The notes below the pieces were generated by a model. That model was not told the origin of the DNA. It did not search any database and worked only from the letters and a program-made list of their open reading frames with translations. Below, one piece after another: positions 54,411 to 64,000 of a stretch of 64,000 nucleotides of DNA. Each line of letters opens with the position of its first letter. Within the stretch, counting starts at the first letter, position 1. The translations under genes and the position numbers were made by a program. The stretch comes from Brevibacillus ruminantium (GTDB taxonomy: Bacteria; Bacillota; Bacilli; Brevibacillales; Brevibacillaceae): the NCBI RefSeq assembly GCF_023746555.1, contig NZ_CP098755.1, forward strand, positions 1,082,001 to 1,146,000, in the 5' to 3' direction.

Positions 54411-54450
54411 GGGCTGTTCCTCCAATGACGATTTGGAGACAGCCCTTTTT
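54411..54450 (+). terminator. Rho-independent terminator after pckA
   Basis: GGGCTGT-TCCTCCAATGACGATTTGGAG-ACAGCCC then TTTTT. Confidence 0.85.
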
Positions 54451-54569
54451 GGTTTGCCAAAGGCATGTTTTCCCCGAAAATCAGGCAAAATAAGCAAATG
54501 CCTACGGTCTGAAAGGAGACTTTTTAAATATAATGATTTAAAAATTACAGATATGTTTCATACCTTGCT

Positions 54570-54590
54570 TTATAATAATTCTTATTATAA
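54570..54590. promoter_or_regulatory. 21-bp perfect inverted repeat at the suf promoter
   Basis: Arms TTATAATAA and TTATTATAA with TTC in the middle, 68 nt before sufC. The left arm contains a TATAAT -10 hexamer, so a bound protein would block the promoter. The half-site TTATAAT equals that of PerR, but the halves are 7 nt apart instead of 1, so it may belong to another redox or metal regulator. Confidence 0.65.
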
Positions 54591-54657
54591 GATGGTTATT
54601 GAGAATGGATTGAGAATAAGTCAACTCATTTTTGAGTGTTACTGGAGGGAAAAGAAA

Positions 54658-55446
54658 ATGACAGCATCACCGCATTTGCAGATAAAAAATCTTCGCGCCA
54701 AGATTGAGGACAAGGAAATCCTCAAAGGACTCAACCTGGAAATCAAGGGCGGGGAAATTCACGCGATCATGGGACCAAACGGAACAGGGAAATCCACCCT
54801 GGCTTCTACCTTGATGGGTCACCCAAAATACGAAGTAACCGACGGGGAAGTAATCCTGAACGGTGAAGACCTGTTGGAGATGGCTGTAGATGAGCGCGCA
54901 CGTGCTGGTCTGTTTCTGGCTATGCAATATCCATCCGAAATCAGCGGAGTGACCAACTCTGACTTTTTGCGTTCGGCGATCAATGCCCGCCGCGGCGAAG
55001 GCAACGAAATCTCCCTGATGAAATTCATCCGCGAGATGGACAAGAAGATGGGCGCTTTGGAAATGGACGAATCCTTTGCCCATCGCTATCTGAACGAGGG
55101 CTTCTCCGGCGGTGAGAAAAAACGCAACGAGATCCTGCAAATGATGATGCTGGAGCCGGGGATCTGTATTCTCGACGAAATCGACTCCGGTCTCGACATT
55201 GACGCACTGAAAGTGGTAGCAAACGGCGTGAACGAAATGCGCGCTGCTGATCGCGGCTTCCTGATCATTACCCACTATCAGCGTCTCCTGAACTACGTGA
55301 AGCCTGACTTCGTACACGTGATGATGCAAGGACGCATTGTGAAATCCGGCGGTCCTGAGCTGGCTGAACGCCTGGAAGCAGAAGGCTACGACTGGATCAA
55401 GGAAGAACTGGGCATCGTCGATGAAACCGTCAACGCAAACGTGTAA
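54658..55446 (+). CDS. sufC: Fe-S cluster assembly ATPase
   Basis: 262-residue soluble ABC ATPase of the SUF scaffold: Walker [11 protein letters not shown], the SufC-type [18 protein letters not shown] and Walker [15 protein letters not shown]. It powers cluster assembly on SufB-SufD. GGAGGG lies upstream of ATG 54658; the frame opens earlier at 54433 but that is leader. First gene of sufCDSUB. Confidence 0.97.
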   Translation: MTASPHLQIKNLRAKIEDKEILKGLNLEIKGGEIHAIMGPNGTGKSTLASTLMGHPKYEVTDGEVILNGEDLLEMAVDERARAGLFLAMQYPSEISGVTNSDFLRSAINARRGEGNEISLMKFIREMDKKMGALEMDESFAHRYLNEGFSGGEKKRNEILQMMMLEPGICILDEIDSGLDIDALKVVANGVNEMRAADRGFLIITHYQRLLNYVKPDFVHVMMQGRIVKSGGPELAERLEAEGYDWIKEELGIVDETVNANV

Positions 55447-55466
55447 GAGAAGGAGGCAGCAGTGAG

Positions 55467-58414
<2,948 letters not shown>

Positions 58415-58436
58415 ATAACGTAAGGAGTGAACGGAC

Positions 58437-59834
58437 ATGGCGAAAAAGGCCCCTGAAATACAGGAATACCAATACGGTTTCCACGACAAGGACGTCTCGA
58501 TTTTCCGCACGAAAAAGGGCTTGACCCGCGAGATCGTCGAGGAAATCTCCCGCATCAAGGATGAACCGGCATGGATGCTGGAATTCCGCCTGAAATCTCT
58601 GGAGATCTTTGAAAAGCTGCCGATGCCAAAATGGGGCGGCGATCTGGATGATCTCAACTTTGACGATATCACCTACTATGTGAAGCCGTCCGAAAAAGCA
58701 GGCCGCAGCTGGGATGAAGTGCCGGAAGAGATCAAGGCCACTTTCGACAAGCTGGGGATTCCGGAAGCTGAACAGAAATTCCTCGCGGGTGTATCCGCTC
58801 AGTACGAATCTGAAGTGGTATATCACAACATGCAGGAAGATCTGGAAGAACTGGGTGTTCTTTTCTGTGACATGGATTCTGCTGTGAAGCTGTATCCAGA
58901 TATCGTGAAGGAATACTTTGCAACGGTAATACCGCCGGCAGACAACAAGTTCGCAGCGTTGAACTCGGCCGTATGGTCGGGCGGTTCCTTCATCTACGTG
59001 CCAAAAGGCGTAAAGGTGGAAACCCCGCTGCAAGCATATTTCCGCATCAACTCGGAGAACATGGGTCAGTTCGAGCGTACGCTGATCATCGTGGATGAGG
59101 ACGCATTCGTACACTATGTAGAAGGCTGTACAGCGCCGATCTACAGCACAGACTCCCTCCACTCCGCAGTTGTGGAAATCATCGTCAAGGAGCGTGCACG
59201 CTGCCGCTATACGACGATCCAAAACTGGTCCAACAACGTGTATAACCTGGTGACGAAGCGCGCTGTTGCCTATGCTGATGCCAACATGGAGTGGATCGAT
59301 GGCAACATCGGTTCCAAGCTGACCATGAAATACCCGGCAGTCATTATGAAAGGCCCGCGTGCCAAAGGTACCGTTCTTTCGATTGCTGTAGCAGGGAAAG
59401 GCCAGCATCAGGATGCGGGTGCAAAAATGATTCACCTGGCGCCAGATTGCACCTCGACCATTATTTCCAAGTCGATCTCGCGCGATGGCGGAAAAGTAAC
59501 CTACCGCGGACTGGCCCAATTCGGCCGCAAGTCGGAAGGCTCCAAGTCCAACATCAAGTGCGATACGCTGATTCTGGATAAACTGTCTACGTCTGACACG
59601 ATCCCGTACAACGAGATCATGAACGACAACATCACGCTGGAGCACGAAGCAACTGTCTCCAAGGTATCGGAAGACCAGCTCTTCTACCTGATGAGCCGCG
59701 GTCTCTCTGAAGCGGAAGCTACCGAGATGATCGTCATGGGCTTTATCGAGCCATTTACCAAAGAACTGCCGATGGAATATGCGGTAGAAATGAACCGCCT
59801 GATCAAGTTTGAGATGGAAGGTTCTATTGGATAG
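58437..59834 (+). CDS. sufB: Fe-S cluster scaffold protein SufB
   Basis: 465 residues, the main assembly scaffold of the SUF complex. Core strands [20 protein letters not shown] and the conserved VEGCTAPIY cysteine are visible, with [19 protein letters not shown] at the C-terminus. Last gene of the operon and followed by two terminators. No sufA or regulator gene lies in the operon. Confidence 0.97.
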   Translation: MAKKAPEIQEYQYGFHDKDVSIFRTKKGLTREIVEEISRIKDEPAWMLEFRLKSLEIFEKLPMPKWGGDLDDLNFDDITYYVKPSEKAGRSWDEVPEEIKATFDKLGIPEAEQKFLAGVSAQYESEVVYHNMQEDLEELGVLFCDMDSAVKLYPDIVKEYFATVIPPADNKFAALNSAVWSGGSFIYVPKGVKVETPLQAYFRINSENMGQFERTLIIVDEDAFVHYVEGCTAPIYSTDSLHSAVVEIIVKERARCRYTTIQNWSNNVYNLVTKRAVAYADANMEWIDGNIGSKLTMKYPAVIMKGPRAKGTVLSIAVAGKGQHQDAGAKMIHLAPDCTSTIISKSISRDGGKVTYRGLAQFGRKSEGSKSNIKCDTLILDKLSTSDTIPYNEIMNDNITLEHEATVSKVSEDQLFYLMSRGLSEAEATEMIVMGFIEPFTKELPMEYAVEMNRLIKFEMEGSIG

Positions 59835-59871
59835 GATAAACGCATCGTCCTTAACCTATTTGTAACATGAA

Positions 59872-59932
59872 GATACGTGTCCGCAGCGACTCTCAGGTAT
59901 GTGTGCCTGGTCGCTTGGACACGTATTTTTAT
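59872..59932 (+). terminator. Terminator after sufB
   Basis: Long stem ATACGTGTCC ... GGACACGTAT with inner AGCGAC / GTCGCT pairing, then TTTTTA. Confidence 0.85.
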
Positions 59933-59988
59933 TTGTCGAAAGGTACAAGTGAAGAAATCCCATGGGGTGGAATGTCATTACAGTTAAA

Positions 59989-60032
59989 AAAGCCGGTCTA
60001 ACAATACCTGTTAGACCGGTTTCGATTTTTTT
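59989..60032 (+). terminator. Second terminator
   Basis: AAAGCCGGTCTAACA-ATACC-TGTTAGACCGGTTT followed by CGATTTTTTT. The remaining 400 nt to the next gene are AT-rich with A/T inverted repeats (TTTCGAAATTT and CGAAATA...TATTTCG, 60323-60357), a TATAAT at 60391-60396 and no coding sequence. Confidence 0.85.
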
Positions 60033-60436
60033 GGGAGCTTTGTTTAGCGGCTTGTTTACCCTTTTTGTTCCAACTGAAGCCGAGGAAACAGCCGTCTGAA
60101 GATAGGTATTTACACGATTTATCGACAAAAAGGTTCAACTGAATGGATTTTAATACAGTTGATTCACCATTAGGGGGAAATTACCAATCACTATAAACGG
60201 CCCTTATCACATAATTTTGATCCTGCGAGACAGTCGAGAACAGATGTATTAGGGAGAGCGATGGTATAAATTAAGCCAAAGTAAATAGTCAGATCAGCTT
60301 TAGCTTTAGTTAGATAAATTTCGAAATTTAACGAAATACTTTTTTATTTCGAAATCTCCGTTTCTTTATTTACAAAAATGGGAAATTGATATAATTTTAT
60401 GATAGGTTGCCTAATTTTGTAAAACAGGAGGTAAAA

Positions 60437-62188
60437 ATGAAAAAATATCTTACAGGTTGTCTAGCTTTATTCTTAGCATTATCCCCACTTTCTTCAACTG
60501 ATGGTTTCGTTAAGGCAAATGGTTTATTTGTCAAGAATAATGAAATAAAATCTCACAACGATCCGAGTAAATTATTTATTTCTTCTGATTTTGGAAAACT
60601 GAAAATGAAGAATAAGAAGGGAAATATTGAGCTAAATGTAAAAATGAATCTTAATAAAGAAATTAATAGCGATGTTAAATTGGCTTACTTATTATCCATC
60701 TTAAATAACGATGGGACAATAGACGAAGTTGCAAAAGAAGAGATTTACCGTGGCCAATTTCAGAATGAGAAAAAGCTGAATCTTTTGTTCGATTCTTTAA
60801 AAGCGGGCCAATATAAATTAGATTTACAAGCTACATCAATTATAAATAGTGGTGAAACCTGGGGTGCACGTCAAAATGTTTATTTTACAGTAAGAGAGGA
60901 TAAAGTAATAGAGGGATGGGTAGAACAACCTACCGCGGAAATTGTTGACCAATTCGAAAAAGATGGAAACACTAAAGAAAATCAATCTGAACAAGTAAAC
61001 GAGGAGGAGCACGTAACCGAAGACGAGAAGGAAACTAAGGACAAGCAGGTAACAGAGGACGAACAAGTAAGTGAAGACGAGCAGGTACCTGAAGACAGAC
61101 AGGAAACTGAGGATGAACTAGTAAGTGAAGACGAGCAGGTAACTGAAGATGAGCAGGTAACTGAAGATGAGCAAGACGAACAGGCAACCGTCCGTAAATT
61201 AGCTGCCAATAAAATTACCATATCTGGTTACTGGAAATTCTATGATCGATATGGAAAGCTAACTCCACTTAAATATACAGATGTAACGGTAAGATATCAG
61301 TCACAATCAAGTACATATTGGAATACTCTTGGTTCGATGGAAACAGACGCAAATGGAAAATGGTCATTGTCGTTTGATCCGACCAGTAGACAGTATACGA
61401 AGTTGAGGGTCGAAGCTGCATCAATTAATAGAGCGGGAACTGTAAGAATGAAAAGCAGACAATCATATTATGAATTTTTTTCTGAAGAGATCAATTTTAG
61501 CGATATTGCCAACGGTGGCTCTATAGGTACTACTATTATTCAGAAAAACGATGCAAAACTTTACGCTGCGTGGCTTTTAGATGATATGTACAGAACTAGA
61601 GAAAAGCTCGTTGCTGTAGAAGACCCTGGGAAGGTAACTATAATATGGAACATTGGGGAGAATCCTGGAGCCTTTTATGATCCTAATACGGGTGAGATTT
61701 TTCTAAATGCGGATTCTCCCTTGTCAGAAGATATTCCAGTACATGAAATAGCCCATGCACATATGGATAATTTATATAAACGTATACCTGATACAAAATG
61801 TGGGAGACCACATTCTATAAATAAAGGGTACGATGCAGGATGTGGATGGGTAGAAGGATGGGCAGATTTCATGGCACTTGCAGTGAATAATAATCCCGTA
61901 TTTACTTGGGCATCTGGAAGTTCAGTAGATCTCGAGGTTCCAAATGCCTATACAGCAAATTGGGATCATGGTGACATAGTTGAAGGTAGAGTAGCTGGTG
62001 CTCTCTGGGATATGATAGATACCCAAAATGATGGATTGGATACAATGAGTGGGCCTTTCTCAGACATATACAAAGTAATGGTGAGTACCCAGATAAATAC
62101 ATTTTCACAATTTTGGAAAAAATGGGTATCACTTGGGTATGATCCAAGTTTTATTGTTTGTTTGCATCAGAATACAATTTACTATTAA
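60437..62188 (+). CDS. Secreted zinc metalloprotease-like protein with acidic hexapeptide repeat
   Basis: 583 residues, AT-rich. Signal peptide MKKYLTGCLALFLALSPLSS; a beta domain to about 170; nine tandem hexapeptides (consensus QVTEDE, with SEDE/PEDR variants) at residues 192-245; a second beta domain (KITISGYWKFYDRYG); then a protease-like domain with H436-E-I-A-H440 and E473 in VEGWADFMAL, spaced as in gluzincins. The cysteine pair TKCGRPHSINKGYDAGCGW may be a disulfide. AGGAGG lies 5 nt upstream of ATG 60437. Family not identified. It has its own terminator. Confidence 0.8.
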   Translation: MKKYLTGCLALFLALSPLSSTDGFVKANGLFVKNNEIKSHNDPSKLFISSDFGKLKMKNKKGNIELNVKMNLNKEINSDVKLAYLLSILNNDGTIDEVAKEEIYRGQFQNEKKLNLLFDSLKAGQYKLDLQATSIINSGETWGARQNVYFTVREDKVIEGWVEQPTAEIVDQFEKDGNTKENQSEQVNEEEHVTEDEKETKDKQVTEDEQVSEDEQVPEDRQETEDELVSEDEQVTEDEQVTEDEQDEQATVRKLAANKITISGYWKFYDRYGKLTPLKYTDVTVRYQSQSSTYWNTLGSMETDANGKWSLSFDPTSRQYTKLRVEAASINRAGTVRMKSRQSYYEFFSEEINFSDIANGGSIGTTIIQKNDAKLYAAWLLDDMYRTREKLVAVEDPGKVTIIWNIGENPGAFYDPNTGEIFLNADSPLSEDIPVHEIAHAHMDNLYKRIPDTKCGRPHSINKGYDAGCGWVEGWADFMALAVNNNPVFTWASGSSVDLEVPNAYTANWDHGDIVEGRVAGALWDMIDTQNDGLDTMSGPFSDIYKVMVSTQINTFSQFWKKWVSLGYDPSFIVCLHQNTIYY

Positions 62189-62199
62189 GAAATACCCAT

Positions 62200-62230
62200 T
62201 ATACAGCCCCACATCTTAGTGGGGCTTTTC
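62200..62230 (+). terminator. Rho-independent terminator
   Basis: AGCCCCAC-ATCTTA-GTGGGGCT followed by TTTTCCC, 12 nt after the metalloprotease stop. Confidence 0.85.
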
Positions 62231-62545
62231 CCTTTAGCGTTAAAGATATTTAGACAATGCGATAAGTGAGAAAATGAGGATCGAAGGCAATAACATTTCT
62301 TTTCCACCCGAAGAAATGTGTGTAAGCTTCGTAAGTGGACGGCATGAGCATGCCATTTTACGTAGATAATAACCCAGACAGTGGCCGTCTGGTTATTCGT
62401 TTTACTTTCAGAAAGCATTTCGCTAATACGGTAAAGGGAAATAGTATAAATGAAACTAAGGATACTCCAAAAAGTTTTTCTGGTTGGGAATCTTCAGAAA
62501 TGGACCGACTAGGGATTGCTGGAACAAAAAAATGATTGCAATTGA
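62231..62545. other. Gene-free stretch, nothing definite
   Basis: About 315 nt between the metalloprotease terminator and the mntH promoter. A CGGCATGAGCATGCC-like palindrome lies at 62341-62355. A 66-codon frame at 62335 (starting GTG) has no ribosome binding site and is not supported. Confidence 0.45.
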
Positions 62546-62600
62546 TTGCCTAAGAGAATAAAATTTGTGTATAACAAAAAGAGTTTACCTGACGAAACAA
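62546..62600 (+). promoter_or_regulatory. mntH promoter with MntR-like operator
   Basis: -35 TTGCCT (62546-62551), 18-nt spacer, -10 TATAAC (62570-62575). Just after the predicted start lies AGTTTACCTGACGAAACA (62582-62599), close to the MntR motif TTTGCCTTAAGGAAAC. A second weaker match, TTGCCTAAGAGAA (62546-62558), covers the -35. Manganese-loaded MntR would repress uptake. Confidence 0.55.
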
Positions 62601-62640
62601 ATAAACCAAATTTTTACAATTTATAGAGAGTGGTGACATA

Positions 62641-64000
62641 ATGAGTTCCCAAGCGAAGAAATTGGATCGAGAGAGGGAAGAATCGGCATGGCTGCGCCCC
62701 AGTTCTACGGTAAGCTTGGAGGAAGTAAATAATTCGATTCATATTCCAAGCAAAGCCAAGTTTTGGAGGAAATTTTTCGCCTTTGCTGGACCAGGATCAT
62801 TGGTAGCAGTAGGCTATGTTGACCCGGGCAACTGGGCAACATCAATCGCGGGGGGAGCGCGTTTTGGCTATACTCTTTTATCCGTTATTTTAATTTCTAA
62901 TTTAATTGCCATGCTTCTTCAGTCTTTGGCCGCAAAATTGGGAATTGTGACGGGACGGGATTTAGCCCAAGCGACCAGAGATGCTGTTGGCAAGAAAACG
63001 GCTTTTGTGCTTTGGATTTTGACAGAGCTTGCCATCGTGGCGACGGATTTGGCCGAGGTCATCGGTTCCGCCATCGCACTGAACCTCTTATTTGGAATCC
63101 CGTTATTGATGGGGATTTTGATCACAACCATTGATGTGCTGCTTCTCCTGCTTTTGCAGAAAAAAGGGTTCCGTATTATCGAATCCATCATCATCGTTTT
63201 GATGGCTACGATATTTTTCGTGTTTGCCTTTGAGGTGATCATTTCCAAGCCGGAAGTCTCGGCACTCCTGGGCGGGTATGTCCCTAAAATGGAAATTGTC
63301 ACGAACCCGGAGATGTTGTTCATTTCCTTAGGAATCTTAGGGGCAACGGTAATGCCGCATAATCTTTATTTGCATTCCTCGATCGTGCAAACCAGACGAT
63401 ATGAACGAACGAGAGAAGGACGTAAGGAAGCGATCAAGTTTTCGGTTCTGGATTCAAACATTTCATTGACGATTGCCTTCCTGATCAATTCTGCCATTTT
63501 GATCCTGGGGGCAGCCGCTTTCCACGGAACTGGCTTGGATGTTTCTGAAATTGAAGCGGCCTATGAGTTGTTGAGTCCAACAGTAGGAGTAGGGATCGCA
63601 AGCACATTATTTGCAGTTGCTTTGCTTGCCTCCGGTCAAAACTCGACGATCACGGGTACGCTAACGGGGCAAATTGTCATGGAAGGATTTTTGCAGTTAC
63701 GCATTTCTCCGTGGCTTCGTCGCCTGATCACGCGTTTAATAGCTGTCGTACCAGCCTTTATCGTTACGTGGATAGCTGGATCGAGGGGAACGGGTGACTT
63801 GCTTCTGTGGAGTCAAGTGGTACTGAGCTTGCAGCTGCCCTTTGCTGTGATTCCGCTCGTCTTGTTCACCAGTGACAAGAGGAAGATGGGGGAATTTGCA
63901 AACCGAACCTGGGTCAAAGTCTTGTCCTGGCTGTCCACGATCGTCATTCTGGCGCTGAACGTTTTCCTGGTTGCTTACATTATTGTAACGGGTCATGATT
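62641..64000 (+). CDS. mntH: NRAMP-family divalent metal transporter, partial
   Basis: At least 453 residues, a proton-coupled manganese/iron importer. The Nramp metal-site motifs are present: GYVDPGNWATSIAGG in helix 1 (DPGN) and VMPHNLYLHSS in helix 6 (MPHN). It has a hydrophilic start of about 45 residues and about 11 helices to the window edge. The start ATG has a weak GAGAGTGGTGA ahead of it. The 3' end lies beyond 64000. Long for MntH, but common in Bacillales. Confidence 0.92.
   Translation, partial: MSSQAKKLDREREESAWLRPSSTVSLEEVNNSIHIPSKAKFWRKFFAFAGPGSLVAVGYVDPGNWATSIAGGARFGYTLLSVILISNLIAMLLQSLAAKLGIVTGRDLAQATRDAVGKKTAFVLWILTELAIVATDLAEVIGSAIALNLLFGIPLLMGILITTIDVLLLLLLQKKGFRIIESIIIVLMATIFFVFAFEVIISKPEVSALLGGYVPKMEIVTNPEMLFISLGILGATVMPHNLYLHSSIVQTRRYERTREGRKEAIKFSVLDSNISLTIAFLINSAILILGAAAFHGTGLDVSEIEAAYELLSPTVGVGIASTLFAVALLASGQNSTITGTLTGQIVMEGFLQLRISPWLRRLITRLIAVVPAFIVTWIAGSRGTGDLLLWSQVVLSLQLPFAVIPLVLFTSDKRKMGEFANRTWVKVLSWLSTIVILALNVFLVAYIIVTGHD

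Noticed and set aside
62335..62535. 66-codon frame upstream of mntH
   Set aside because: GTG start, no ribosome binding site and no recognisable domain.

Overview
The window reads as chromosomal DNA of an aerobic, endospore-forming Firmicute of the Paenibacillaceae, most like Brevibacillus. This is an inference from gene content: two tricistronic gerA-type spore germination operons, an S-layer-homology protein, AGGAGG-type ribosome binding sites, T-box and SAM-I leaders, a fadNAE operon and a sufCDSUB cluster. I see no rRNA, tRNA, CRISPR array or phage structural genes. About 55 protein genes are supported, most of them housekeeping.

Layout. 1-2790: proBA (minus strand) behind a T-box leader. 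2790-8050: a lipoprotein, a small cytosolic protein, an ABC exporter pair and an SLH-domain protein. 8099-13860: fadN-fadA-fadE with a near-perfect FadR operator at the transcription start. 13869-21556: two divergent germination operons, gerBAC (minus) and gerABC (plus). 21620-29594: the whole methionine salvage pathway split into two divergent operons, mtnWXBD (minus) and mtnKA (plus). Each has its own SAM-I riboswitch, and an autoregulated ECF sigma/anti-sigma pair sits between them. 29781-35808: an acetyltransferase, a heterodimeric ABC exporter (BmrCD/YheIH type), an MFS transporter and a 45-residue membrane peptide.

35914-40173 is the most accessory part. It holds an Lsa-type ABC-F ribosome-protection gene with a leader-peptide attenuator, then a protein-free, highly structured element with IS200/IS605-like ends that may encode an omega-RNA-like transcript. 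Next come an orphan glutamine-type ABC ATPase under a CodY-like box and an IS3-family element that landed in the loop of a terminator hairpin. 40188-44832: a polysaccharide deacetylase, a DUF2797 protein and a patchwork of small secreted or lipoprotein genes flanked by a duplicated gene tail and terminator. 44896-52623: redox and metabolic genes (ArsC/Spx-like, aminotransferase, AhpC, thioredoxin-like, gcvH, glyoxalase-like, aldo-keto reductase with Fe-S tail, metallophosphatase). 52804-59834: pckA and sufCDSUB. 60437-64000: an AT-rich secreted zinc metalloprotease with an acidic hexapeptide repeat, then mntH behind a MntR-like site, running off the right edge.

Regulation is rich and mostly readable: one T-box, two SAM-I riboswitches, one ABC-F attenuator, and candidate sites for FadR, CodY, PerR, MntR and an ECF sigma factor. 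The parts I would look at first are the structured IS200/IS605-like RNA element, the ABC-F attenuator, the IS3 insertion inside a terminator, the duplicated-tail lipoprotein island and the 21-bp inverted repeat upstream of suf.
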